A stretch of 64,000 bases of DNA from Marchantia polymorpha subsp. ruderalis. Taxonomy: Eukaryota; Streptophyta; Marchantiopsida; Marchantiales; Marchantiaceae. The stretch spans positions 17,940,501-18,004,500 of the forward strand of contig AP031356.1 in NCBI GenBank assembly GCA_037833965.1. Reading direction: 5' to 3'. A program made the position numbers and the translations under genes. Positions 20,430-31,500 of the stretch are shown piece after piece. Under the pieces are notes generated by a model. That model worked only from the letters and a program-made list of their open reading frames with translations, was not told the DNA's origin and did no database searches. The stretch's first letter is position 1; each line of letters begins with the position of its first letter.

Positions 20430-22985
20430 ATGTCGAAGGTTCCCCAGCTGCGAGTGTCTCCACTCAGGGTGCCGCAGATCGGTCTACGCGCATTTCAAGA
20501 TGTGCTGTTGAGGTTGAAGCTCGATTTTCTCCTATGGGGGTGGAATTGGACGTGTCCGGAGATGGTGCGCGAGTATCTGCAAGAGAGACACAAGCCTTCT
20601 CGCGGATTTCGCCCACACCCAGAGAGATGGGAAATTGGCAATTGGGCGCAGGTGTTGGGCAGGTGTGCCGGCGAGGAAGGGGATCTCCTCTTCGAGGCCG
20701 ACAGCGTGAAAGTGTCCCAAGAGGAAGAAGTCTCTTACAATGAGCTCTTCAAGGTGGCTAGACATCCCAAGAACGGTTTCCGGACTCGGGATTACAAGGA
20801 TCGATTGCGGAGAAATGTCGCGACAGCATTGCTGCAGATATTGCAGCCGACCAAGACCGCTTACATGCATGGTTGGCAGGTAGAGTTCGTGGAGCTAGTG
20901 TTGTCAGGAGCTCCGGTGCATTGGGCACGACTTCTGTGGAAGGTGACGCGCCAACATGCGCAAGAAGAGAGGGGAGGAACGCTCAATCATCTATCGCCTT
21001 ACTTAATCGTGTTTTACCGGGCGATGGGATGTTTGACGAATGCTGAGAAAACTCGGTTTCCGCAGCTGAGCCGGTCTTATCCAGGTAGATATTCGAGGGA
21101 GGCCGAAGTAGACACGGATCCGGACGAGGAACTTGCCAGTACGCCTCCGGCTCCGGCTCCAGCCAGAGCAGCAGAAGAACGTCGAAGTGAGCGCATTCCG
21201 CGCAAGCGGAAGTGGGATGAGAGACCTGAGGACAGGCAGCCGGAAGTACCAGCTGCGCCGACTCGTGGTCGGCCCACCCCCGAGCCTCATAGTCGACCAA
21301 AACAGAGGGCACGCAGAATGCCAACTGTTACTGAGGAGACCAGGCGAACTCCGACCCGGCGGAATCTCACACAGGAAGAGATAATCACTCAGGTTCTAGG
21401 GAAGACGGCAGAAACCTCTGCACAGAAGGCACCACGGCCTTCGGGAGGAGATGGACGGACTGACAGCCGGCCGACTGCGAGTCGGATGACTGAAGGTCGA
21501 CAGACGGAAGGAAGGCCAACTGAACGGCGCGTTGAACCGGACAGCAGGCCGGAGGCGGAAGAGAGTTTGGCTGACGAGCCAACAATCCTCAGAGGGTCGT
21601 CTTCGGCGGAAGGCACTTCTGGAAGAACGCCACCAACAAGTAGGCCAAGTGGAGTCAAGACGCGCAGGGTGTATCCGACTCCCAGTCGGACAACTGCTGG
21701 CCGGCCGACTGCGAGTCGGACAACAGAGAGTCAGCCGGATTCGCCGACTGCGAGACGGATGGAGCCAACGACCAGTGTGCGGACGCCTTCGGCGGACGCA
21801 CCTTCAGCAAGGACACCTTCCGCGCAGATTGTGCCGGAAGGACAGGCAGCAGAAGCGGGCGGTGCAAGAGCGACAAAAGTCACTGCGGCGTCGACCCCTT
21901 CACAAACCGAAGATCGAGCCGGAACAGGGGCTCAAGCAGTGGGATCTCCCACTGCCCTGGATATTTTAGCAGGCAGTGGAGCAGCAGTCGCAGCAGAAGC
22001 TGCTGCGCGCCACAGTTCCAGGGAGTCGCCAAGGGATTCGGTGGCGACTGAAATCCTCGCGACTGAGGATGATACGAGCTCGGAAGAGCAAGAAGAGGAG
22101 TCAGTGCAGAAAACGCCAACAGGGGTGCTGTGCGAACAGATAGTTCCACTCCTGCGATATCTGGATCGCAAGACATCCAAATACGGAAGTGCCTTAAAAC
22201 CGCAGTCTTATGTGGAGACAATCAGGCGAAGGACGAGGAGCAAGGTGGCAAGGTGGGCCTCTAGATGCGGAGTATATGTGGATAGGAACACCGCCCTCCG
22301 ACAACACCTGGCGGTCACCCAGAAGCTGTACCAAGCCTTGCAGCAGCAGAAGGAGGATGCGGCGACGAAGAGTCAGGCGGAGGCCGAACTAATACGGGCA
22401 AAGATCGAGTCGGAACTGCAGGAGGAGCGGAGACAGAACGAAGTCCTAGCAGCCGAGCTTGCGCGCCAGACGCGCGCCTTAGAGGAAAGTCAAAGAGCCC
22501 GGAAGGAGGATGAGGAGTTGTTGTGCAACTTGCAAACCGAGTGCTCGGATTTGAGGACACAACGTGCGGATTTAGAAATGCAGCTGGCAGAGGTGGAGAG
22601 CAGCAGCAGGGCACGAGGAGAGTTGGCGGCACGGGTGACTCGTTGTCTAAACGGATACACCCATTGGGAGGTGGCAGCTCAAGAGAGGGTTACACTCCGG
22701 GAGTTCGAGCTTCGGGCGGCGGCATTGACGGAAGGTGACAGTCGGAGTCGGCGGCGAGTGGCAAGGAAATTAGAAACTTTTCTGTCGGGTGCGCGCGACA
22801 CTATGGCGCACTTGCAGTCGGAAGTCACTGCAGCGCTCCGACGCCTGGGGTTACGCAGCCGGTCGGAAGACTGGCAGGGTAGAGATAGTACGCGGAGCAG
22901 TCCGGCGCGCAGGAGGCGCAGCACCGGATCTGCCGAGTGCAGTAGAGTAGTTTGGTTTCGCGCAGATGCTGCGAGTGGTAGATAG
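20430..22985 (+). CDS. Mobile-element protein, unrecognised N-terminal domain plus coiled coil (about 851 aa)
   Basis: The frame is open from 20145, but the ATG at 20430 (MSKVPQLRVS) is the likely start: the 95 codons before it look non-coding, and an acceptor-like TGTGTGTGCAG lies 9 bp upstream, suggesting a 5' leader intron. Residues 1 to about 215 look like a folded domain rich in Trp and Leu (LLWGWNWTCPEMV, VHWARLLWKV, SPYLIVFYRAMGCLT), reminiscent of gag-like or 'putative plant transposon protein' domains; this is an impression, not a match. Residues about 216-560 are low-complexity, rich in Arg, Pro, Thr and Ser, with repeated RPT/SRT motifs. Residues about 627-720 form a long Glu/Gln/Leu coiled coil. 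The tail is Arg/Ser-rich. There is no CCHC knuckle, protease, polymerase or transposase motif. A structural or nucleic-acid-binding role is plausible but inferred. Its reading frame is intact, which fits a young insertion. Confidence 0.75.
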   Translation: MSKVPQLRVSPLRVPQIGLRAFQDVLLRLKLDFLLWGWNWTCPEMVREYLQERHKPSRGFRPHPERWEIGNWAQVLGRCAGEEGDLLFEADSVKVSQEEEVSYNELFKVARHPKNGFRTRDYKDRLRRNVATALLQILQPTKTAYMHGWQVEFVELVLSGAPVHWARLLWKVTRQHAQEERGGTLNHLSPYLIVFYRAMGCLTNAEKTRFPQLSRSYPGRYSREAEVDTDPDEELASTPPAPAPARAAEERRSERIPRKRKWDERPEDRQPEVPAAPTRGRPTPEPHSRPKQRARRMPTVTEETRRTPTRRNLTQEEIITQVLGKTAETSAQKAPRPSGGDGRTDSRPTASRMTEGRQTEGRPTERRVEPDSRPEAEESLADEPTILRGSSSAEGTSGRTPPTSRPSGVKTRRVYPTPSRTTAGRPTASRTTESQPDSPTARRMEPTTSVRTPSADAPSARTPSAQIVPEGQAAEAGGARATKVTAASTPSQTEDRAGTGAQAVGSPTALDILAGSGAAVAAEAAARHSSRESPRDSVATEILATEDDTSSEEQEEESVQKTPTGVLCEQIVPLLRYLDRKTSKYGSALKPQSYVETIRRRTRSKVARWASRCGVYVDRNTALRQHLAVTQKLYQALQQQKEDAATKSQAEAELIRAKIESELQEERRQNEVLAAELARQTRALEESQRARKEDEELLCNLQTECSDLRTQRADLEMQLAEVESSSRARGELAARVTRCLNGYTHWEVAAQERVTLREFELRAAALTEGDSRSRRRVARKLETFLSGARDTMAHLQSEVTAALRRLGLRSRSEDWQGRDSTRSSPARRRRSTGSAECSRVVWFRADAASGR

Positions 22986-23018
22986 GATAGCGTAGTGCTA
23001 GTTAGGATCTTTTGAGAG

Positions 23019-23025
23019 TATAAAG
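23019..23025 (+). promoter_or_regulatory. TATA-like box inside the mobile element
   Basis: TATAAAG 34 bp after the stop codon of the element protein, oriented towards the right end and the host exon. In an LTR reading this would be the U3 promoter, with about 900 bp of R-U5 following it. Read-through from here would enter the 3' part of FUSC-like copy 2. Confidence 0.4.
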
Positions 23026-23929
23026 TAGATCAAGGCGTTTTGCCTTGGGACTCTTCCAGTTTCGGAAGTGCAGATCAGGAACTCACTTTCTTGGCGTGTT
23101 TGTGCATTTTGGTCCTGGCACCACGTAGAGAAGCTGCAGCATAGCGAAGTTACCGTATGTTGTAGTTGAAGGCCTTCGGCTGAATGTTCAGAGCTCGCAC
23201 CCGGTTAGAGACTTGAGTAGTGCGGATCTGCACCTGCGGGTGATTTCTGATGCTCAGAGCCGGCTGCGAGTTAGAGACTTGAACAGTTCCCCCTTACTCC
23301 TTCGAGTGACATATCCTGATTGTACTCCTACGGGAAGTTTCCCCTGAATGCCAATGTGAAGTTTCATTACTTCGTGTAAACCTTGGTTTGTAATTCAGGT
23401 TGTGTGTGTGTTACTGGATCGTGTTTTCAGTAAGTTCTCAGTCGGGTCTGCACTCCCTGCGTTTTGTGTGATAGTCGAGGGTGACGTCCACGGCGTACGT
23501 AGAGGCTTCGTTCCGAAGTGAGAAGTCCAGTCCGGGTACCCCCGCTAGTTCCTGGCGGAAGGGCAGTAAAAGCCGGAGTGGGAGGCACTTCCTGCAGAAC
23601 CTCTGAGTGAACTTGCGAGACACTTTCCTCCTGAAATCCGAAGCGGAGGTCCTGACCGACCTCCGAGTTGTGCTTTTTGCCAGTTTCAGGTGTGTGTGTG
23701 TGTGTGTTGAGTGACCAAGCTGTACCGTGCATCCTCCGAGCATCCTCCGAGTTGAGTTCCTCCTCCGAGTCGAGCCTCCGAGTCGAGCACTACAGTATTC
23801 TGGGAGTGACAGTTGCCTAGAATTCAAACTCTACCAAAAGTCTGTTAAACGTGACACTTTTACTCTGTGTGTTGCCTCTGTCCCTGTGGGTTCGATCTTT
23901 TTACCACCATACTGCAGTTTTAGCCTTTG
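23026..23929 (+). other. 3' non-coding part of the mobile element
   Basis: No gene recognised. It holds two direct repeats of about 34 bp (23187-23220 and 23253-23286, sharing TTAGAGACTTGA), a TG microsatellite (23691-23708) and a cluster of CTCCGAG words (about 23731-23789). From about 23727 the frame is open through the right end into host exon 4. Confidence 0.6.
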
Positions 23930-23942
23930 GTGGGTTATTACA
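23930..23942 (-). repeat. Right terminal inverted repeat of the mobile element
   Basis: Reads TGTAATAACCCAC on the minus strand, giving the CA-3' end on the plus strand. Confidence 0.7.
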
Positions 23943-23947
23943 ATCAA
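23943..23947 (+). repeat. Right target-site duplication (ATCAA)
   Basis: Second copy of ATCAA, directly followed by the host codons that continue exon 4. Confidence 0.92.
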
Positions 23948-26810
23948 GCTCAAAGACGAGGATGAAAGCCTCCACAAGATCATCACCAACGCCAATCCAG
24001 AGGAGCAAATCACTGCTGCCGACAAGGGAGTGAAAAACCTCTTCCAAAGCATGGTGCCCACTTACTTTTTCCTCTTCAACCTCAGACTCTACTACACGGA
24101 GACGATGCAGATGCTCGACTGCGGAGAGGTGGCCGACCCCATCCAAGACATCGGCAACACAAGCTTCCACATGCCCGTGCTGCACCACGAGGTCCAGGAC
24201 GGGCTTGCCGATACAGTGCAGGTGGTGGTGACTCCCGTGTCCGAGGAGGAGGCCAGAGAGCCGCTCAAGAATCCCATGCATAGAGCGGAGCATGTAGTTC
24301 CTCTGGGCGACGAGAAGGATGCCGGACTAGCAGCAGATCCACAGCACGCGACGTTCAGCAGGACTCTGTCCAACCCCATCACATTCAAGTGCATGGTGTG
24401 CCAGCGCCTGAAGAAAGAGCAGGCGGCCGCAGGACCTCAGGAGGACATAGCGGATGCTCCTTTGACGTGGTTAGTGAAGCAAGGGTGGAAGCGGTTCAAG
24501 CGAGAGCAGGCCCTCAGGGCTTTCAAGGTCTCGTTGGCTATGTCGCTTGCCGCCCTGGCAGGCTGCATGTACAACGAGGCCTACGCATTCTGGGCCATGG
24601 TGTCGGTGGCCTTCATCATGCAGAACCAACAGGGCGGATCGTTCCGCATGGCTAATCTCAGGCTTCAGGGGACCGTGCTCGGGTCCATTTACGCGTATTT
24701 GATGTTGAATCTGATGAGCAAGCATCCCCAGCTGCTGCTCCTGGCCCTGGTTCCGTGGGTTGTGCTGCTCAGCTATCTTCGGTTCAGCAAACTGTTCGGA
24801 GCATCCGGGGTCATCGCCGGTCTGACGGCAGCCATCGTCATGCTGGGAGCCGAGGGAGGAATGTCCATCCAACAACTGGCGGTTGTCAGGATCACCCAGA
24901 ATTTTATCGGAGTGCTGGCTCTGATCCTCGTCGAGACGATTATCTGGCCGGAGAGAGCAGTCATTTTGTCGAGGAGAGAGTTGGTCTTGAGTTTGATCGA
25001 CCTCAGGGACTGCGTCAAGGCCGTGGTCGCGGTGTATACCGGGCATCATTGCCCCGAGCATAGGAAACTCGTGGTCCTGGACATCAAGAAGCTGGAGGGC
25101 CAGATTCGTGCCAGGATTGCTGATCAGACGATACTTCAGAGCGAGGCGGTGATGGAGCCCGAATTGTGGAGCCATCCGTTCCCGGCAGAAATATATTCCA
25201 AGCTGTTGCACATCCAAAGCCGCATGCACGATTTGCTCCACTTCATGGTGTGCTCGCTGCACGCTGCCACCGAGGAGTGCTTGAGCGAGCAGATTCGCAA
25301 GCTGGTGGGCCCTCTCCAGACTTCGCTCGTCGCATTGGAGGACGAGGTGCTGTCGTCTCTGCATCTCCTGCAGGAGCTCCTGCAAATCGGCCCCAACACG
25401 CTCGATGTCCTGTCCAAGGCCTCGGGCTGTGACGACGAAGAAAGGCAGTTGTGTCGAATCCCATCCCGTAGCGATAAGTCTTTCAAGGATCTGCGCAAGA
25501 TGCTGGGGCGAGTGCATCCTCTGCTGGTGCTGGAATGCGAGGAGAGAAACATCGATGGAACTCCGATGTCCCTGAAGAGAACGATGGATGCCTTCGAGGC
25601 CAGCTACGAGCAGGTGGTATCGGGTTTCATCGCCAACAAGAAGGCCAATCCGGAAGCTTCCATCTTGAGCAACGCTGCCATGCTTTCTTTCAGTGCCCTC
25701 ACCTTCAGCTTACAGTCTCTTCTGGGCGAGACGGTGGAGCTGGAAAAGGCAGTGCACGAGCTTCTACACTTCGAGAATCCTTGGAGCGTTCTGGACTTCT
25801 GGGAATCCTTTCCAGGTGCGGACGAAGAGTGCCCCATTTGTGTCAACGCTAATGCGCATGCACCCCACGATCATGCTCCACATGAGTGAATTGTAAATGC
25901 ACGACTTCCCCATACCTCCCCCCTGAGTGTACTTTGCGCGAATCGGTGAACACTTTGATTGCCACATTCATTTGAGGGCAAATTGCTCCGGAGAAAGCAA
26001 CGGGCCTGATGTGCCAGCACTCCGAAGTGGAATTGCGGGCGCAAGCAGTGCTAGATCTTCTCTACTATACTGTACAATAGAGATTGGAAAAAATGCTACA
26101 GATCGATTACGTTGCAATTTTGTATCATACAGTTGGCTCGCAAGGGTAGTGCACGTTGTTCAATTTTGAGCTTGTAACAACACATTATGGATATATATGT
26201 ACGAGAGGACACAACCTCGAAGTCATAAAAATTCATATATACATATAAATAAATAAATATTCGGGCTGTCGAAACTTCAATTCTACAGCCGTATATCACA
26301 CGAAGCAATGTTTGGTTGTTTATCGAGTTGAAGTAAAAAGATCATTACCAAGTTTCATCAATCAGTGTCTAGAATTTAGTTGCAGCAACTACCACATCTG
26401 GTTAGTGGTCGTCTGTACTTTTACACCCCTCTACTATCCATACATCCTGGCCATGCAACGTCCTCTGGTCCCCATTCAAGGAGGGGACTTGCAGGGTATA
26501 TACTGTTTCTCTTTCACGTCGCTATACTCCGGCCCAATGTGCATATATCTGCAAATTTGCCCACCTGTCACCTTTCACATGATATTTAATGTGCAACAAT
26601 TAGATGTTTCAGATAAAATCTCTCTAGCCCTCAGCTTCGACGAACTATTTTAGCGAAATACTTGTAGGGCTAATTGAAAGTACTTGTCAAATGAAGCCAA
26701 TCTCTGTGATTTCTACTCTTACTAAAGACTGAGGCTCAAAGCAATTCTAAACCATCATCTCAAGAGAATCCGAGTAAGGAGTTGCAATTAGGACTTACTG
26801 AAGTGCCTGC

Positions 26811-27236
26811 TCACCCTAAAGTGAGCCCTGCTGCTAACATGGTCGAGATGTGCGTATCCACGACTGAGTGCTCCTTGGAAACGCCCAAGTCCGCTAATTT
26901 GGCGACCAGATTCTCATCCAGCAGGATATTGGCCGCTTTCACGCCTCTGTATCTGAACGACAGGTGGGTCCTGCACATGAGCACATCAGCCTCCGACTGC
27001 GAACAATATCGAATGAACTTGGAGGTGGTCGGACTCAACGAGTTGTTTTCACCTACCAGATGTGAATAGCCCATGCAATGGGTGAAAAGAATTCTTGTCG
27101 GTGAAAAAAAATTCAGTCTGATTATGCTCCGCTCAGCCTCTGCACCAAACTGTCTGCCCAGTTTCACAAAATATGTTTCATCATCTTCTTCTGAGACGCC
27201 AGCCAGAGGCATGTGATACCTGTAGAAGTTCCTCAA
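26811..27236 (-). pseudogene. Receptor-like kinase remnant (unit 2)
   Basis: Same fragment as in unit 1 with the identical Ala version (GVKAANILLD). It lies downstream of the split FUSC-like copy 2 and points towards it. Confidence 0.6.
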
Positions 27237-28510
27237 TAAAGCTCGTCCAGACTACTGCATTAGACTTCCTGCACTTCATTCTGTCCTACAGCGGAAGCAG
27301 GGACAAAGTAATAAGCAAGGTACAGGTCTAGCGAGTTTTAACTTTTTGGTCCAAATACAAGATTGTACCAAAAAGACAGATTGTGTAAAACTGTTTCATA
27401 TGCTGATCAGATCTTGCTGAACTGCACGTATATAATTTACATGCATTTGTCGTTTCTTTCAATTACCGCCTGCATCTAGATACTTAATGGAACTACGGGA
27501 ATCAAGCAACAGGATGCTCAAGCATATTATCACACATAGTTTATGGAAGGAAGAAACTCAACAAATTCAATTCACCGTGAGGTGTTTCATCAACTCAGAG
27601 ATGACGCACAGAAGACAATGATAGCAATTATCTAGAATGAGATCGAAACCAGACAATACGCCGTCTGGACTTGCGGATCACCAAGTATCCGGATATTTCA
27701 AACTAGCTCACAGATCACAAAAAGCCGCCAACATCTGAACAGTGGAGAATCAGTGCGGCGGTGACAGGACTCAAGAGACCGAATTCTTGATCGAGAGAAG
27801 CCGGTGAGTCTTAAGTTCGTTGGCTAAGCAGAAGAGAGCTCTCGAGAAAAAGACATCAGAAATAAATGTTGATGGTGGAATGTGCGCAAAAGTAAGTGTC
27901 TTTACGATGTAGGTCAACCGTACACTGCAAAATAAGGGAAAATCTGTTAGAAATCAAAGAGACCTATTCTCTGAATGGACCAAGAGTCCACAGAGGCATG
28001 TGATGCCTCTGTGGACTCTTGGCGTTTCTTATTACAAACCCACGAGCTTGACATCGATGAACAGGTTTAATTCATGTTAATTACACTCCAGTTCATCAAA
28101 AAGCACTAGACTCTAAGATCGACATAAGAAGCATTTTGACAACTTTCTATACGAAGCGAATGAGTCCGGGAAGATGTCGTTTATTATCTGATCAGGCCGC
28201 ATCGAGTTCAGCATCCTCCGATCGAGTTCAGCATCCGAGTACTCCAATTTCGGGTGGTACAACACCTCTGATCCGTTTATTGCAGCAATAAGGACAATCC
28301 AAATCGAAATGATGTTCGATTTGGATTGTCCTTATTGCTGCAATAAATAGTATACTCAATCGGTCGGTCAGTTGTACACATGCACATCGACAGTTCTGAG
28401 TACACATTGCAAGTGCTTGAAAATTACACGGTGAAGTTCCAACTCCCACGATAATGAGGATGTAATTTTGCTGTTCCCTGAGCTGATACCACAACTCGTG
28501 CGTAAGTCGC

Positions 28511-28567
28511 GCTTCAAATTGAATTACTGACCACGCGAAACGCGTGGTCAGTGTTTAAATTTGAAGC
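28511..28567. repeat. Hairpin H2, unit 3, AAA loop form
   Basis: Loop AAA at 28538-28540, as in unit 2; arms unchanged. Confidence 0.95.
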
Positions 28568-31500
28568 CCGAACGTTTCGCTGTCCAGATGTTCTGCGGAA
28601 GAGTTTCACGGGAAGTCTGAGTTTCGCAGGAGCCCATAGCCCCAAGAGCATACGTTGGACAAATACCGATGGTTCCAAAGTTTCATCAAACCTAGCGCAT
28701 CATCATGAAGGCAACGCACGCCCAGGCGTATATTGCAACGGTGACATCTCTCCAGGAAATATCCCCTTCCACTTGCTATTTGATTCTTTCTTCGGACCCC
28801 TTGAATAATAGAATTGTAGAGCCAGTGCTGAGAATTCCTACATTAAAATCCATACGAATGTTATGTACTTTTCCACATCTAAATTAGAGTCAGCTGTCAC
28901 GATATACTTGAATCTTGAAATTCGCAGGATAAACGAGAGTTAGTTCCAAAAGCTGGGTCCAAGAAACGCACACGATTGTTTTGCAGAGCTTAAGCTATGA
29001 ACTACTGCCCCAAAAGCACAGGCATCGAGTACTTTGGCAGGCAAAAGGGCGAAAAGCATCCGAGTTGCAAAATCCACCTGCAACAGGCGGGTGATGACGG
29101 CTTCAGCTGCGCCAGTTATACTCATCAAGGTAGCCAGCGCCTCATTGTCGACGGCCCCATTTCCCTCGCCAGCAACCTAAAGCATCTAGCGGCGACTGAA
29201 AATCCGACAATTCTCAGGTGTGGGCAAATCTTTCAACTATCTGACTTCCTGGACGCGGAAACCGATCCAGAACTGCGCCAAGGATCCAAACTCATAACAC
29301 CACCGGCGTGTGCCCTTTCTCCGGTACCCTTTTCCTCGCTAGAGTCACTCTTGCGAGGAAAAAGATACAGAGAGAGGGCACACTCTTGAGTCACAGAGGT
29401 CCGCCACAATCGGTGATGTAGAATGTGAGTGCAGAGCTCAGCACTCAGATTCTAGATCAAGGAATGAGAGATTCTCTTACGTCTGTCAATTTAAGCTCGG
29501 GCTGATTGATGGTAGCGCCCGAATCCGTTTTGCGATGTGATCCCCCCACACGTACAATTCTGAGGGCAACTGTCTGATAAATGTTTGCCCTCAGAATTGT
29601 ACGTGGCGCGGAATCAATGAATGGCGCACTGTCGGCGTCACTGACAACATTTCGAAATATCATTAAACGTTGTTCAGCGCATTCAACGTTGACAGATTCA
29701 AACGCTATTCAAATCTGTGAGTTACAATTACGGGTTTGAACGCGTGTAAATTTTCTTCCACTTTTGGCTACGCGGGAGAAACTTGTATAAATGCACCGGC
29801 AGTCGTCACAATTCACACTCTCACGGACTACAGTTCAGCTGGCACTTGTGACCTGCACGGTAGACCGTACCTCCGAGCTGCAATTATTTTCCTGAGTACA
29901 GGAATAAGTAAATAACCAAATAACTGAACCTGCTTGTATTTCTTCTATGACTTGACTTTTTTGGGTTCTTTTTCTCCCTATGTAACCAAGGCTACATCGC
30001 ACGAGAGGATGTAACCTTGGTTACATAGGGAGAAAAAGAACCCAATGAAACTTCATCGCTCTCGTGCATTCTATGAGAATCGCACAAGAGCGATGAAGTT
30101 TCATTGCAAGAAATGCAATGAGGCTTTTCTTAGGTGTAGTAAGTTGCACTCATGAAAGCAAAACTACTCTCTGCGCCGGGTGTTGGACTTCAATGAAAGA
30201 TGCCAAAAACAGATTATAAGTTTTCCTTATAGACAAGAGTGACGACTCCATGCCGGAGTAAAGAGGCTGTAATATGCATCTCGATCGACTGAAACTGTAT
30301 TGACCTACGTGGATAAACGTGAATGGTTGTAGCCTGCAACCATCCAGTGTTGCCGCACAACCAAATTTTTCGAGGCATGCCCGTGCCCCCATGCCCGTAT
30401 CACAAAATATATATATATATATATATATATTCTATCCATCGAAAATGTACGTAGGTGAAATTCAAACCGAAAAGCTCCTATAACTTTGTTTCCACGTACG
30501 TACATGCGTTGCATGGAAGAATGCAAATAATGCATGCCCCCTGCCCTCGCCCGGGGGCATGCCTTTCAGGTTGTGCCTCCAACACTAGTTGCAAGCCAAC
30601 TTACCCATCAAATTAGTTGCCATCAAATTACTATTTCAGCGGAAGGTCACGAGTACTACATTGTCCACGTGAAAACAATTCGTGTTTTGGTCTACAACCT
30701 GAACCGAATGCTCATGGATAAGGTGCAGATAACTCCCTTTCCTTCCCAGCTCAAGACTAACCTCATTTTTTATAGCTTCCAGCTTTACAACTTCAAATTA
30801 TCTTGTGCTCAATTCTTGCAGATTTCCATAAGAAAGTTTATTCCAAAAGATGCAAATTGATTGCATGAATTTCAACATTTTTCAGAAAGACATCATAAAT
30901 GATATAAGCGATTTATAGCCTGATTGCTTATTTCTAAATGTTAGTGTTTCTATTCATGATTATTTATGATTCCAAAAAAAAATTTGTAAATATTGATATT
31001 TTTCACTTGCATGTTTGACCAATGTTCATGTAAAATTTTAAGAACCTCAAACATAGAAGTGATTGGATTCCACCTAAGTTCATTTATGTTTCATACATAA
31101 AATGAACATCTCAAGACTAACCTCATTTTTCTTTTATAGCTTCCGTTTTTATCTTGTGCTCAATTCTTGCAGATTTACATAAGAAAGTTTATTCCAAAAG
31201 ATGCAAATTGATTGCATGAGTTTTAATATTTTTCAGAAAGACATCACAAATGATATAAGCAATTTATAACCTGATTTCTTGTTTCTAAATGTTAGTGTTT
31301 CTATTCATGATTATCTACAATTCCAAACAAAAAAAAATGTAAAAATTGATGTTTTTTCACTTGCATGTTTGACCAATGTTCATATAAAATTTCAAGAACC
31401 TCAAACATAGAAGTGATTTTTTCTAGATAAAAATTTATTTATTATTTCTTCGCATTTATTTTAGATAATTACTTAGATCTCATTGAAAAATCTGTACTAT

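Larger units (their letters stand above)
19043..23942 (+). mobile_element. 4,900-bp mobile element inserted in exon 4 of FUSC-like copy 2
   Basis: The other four gene copies are uninterrupted here, so the borders are exact: 4,900 bp plus a 5-bp duplication ATCAA on both sides. The ends are TGTGGTAACACAC and (reverse complement of the right end) TGTAATAACCCAC, 10 of 13 matching. TG...CA ends and a 5-bp duplication are typical of LTR retrotransposon integration, but I find no direct copy of the left end near the right end, and no reverse transcriptase, integrase, protease or RNase H. It holds one long reading frame (20430-22985) with a TATA-like site just after it. Three readings: a very large solo LTR that carries a gene; a non-autonomous element moved by a retroviral-type integrase (including Ginger-like DNA elements with TGTNR ends); or a deleted retroelement. 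The first or second seems best. It is found in only one of five units, so the insertion is recent relative to the array. Confidence 0.88.
16839..25889 (+). pseudogene. FUSC-like transporter, copy 2 (frameshifted and split by a mobile element)
   Basis: Same gene as copy 1 with two kinds of damage. Exon 2 (17262-17833) has an extra A in the run 17666-17670 and an extra T at 17766; the shifted frame ends at the TGA 17766-17768, removing the last two or so membrane segments of the first FUSC domain. Exon 4 is cut after codon 'atc' plus two bases by a 4,900-bp element (19043-23942), leaving 18702-19042 on the left and 23943-25889 on the right. The left piece runs 25 codons into the element before a stop. 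The right piece is open from about 72 codons inside the element, in the host frame, but without an ATG until the host methionine in SMVPTYF. Exons 1 (16839-16997) and 3 (18342-18509) look normal. A full-length transporter is very unlikely. Confidence 0.9.
11669..28243. repeat. Tandem array unit 2 (type B, with mobile-element insertion)
   Basis: Same unit as unit 1, lengthened to 16,575 bp by a 4,900-bp mobile element plus a 5-bp target duplication inside exon 4 of the FUSC-like gene. Without the insertion it would be 11,670 bp. It carries the two +1 frameshifts in exon 2 and the AAA version of the hairpin loop at 11963-11965. It shares with unit 1 the C at the site equivalent to 8572 and the Ala codon in the kinase remnant. 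One private substitution (A to C) lies at 26572. Confidence 0.97.

Noticed and set aside
19043..23942. Ordinary LTR retrotransposon with two LTRs
   Set aside because: By eye, no direct copy of the left-end sequence occurs near the right end and no reverse transcriptase or integrase is encoded, so the standard class does not fit.
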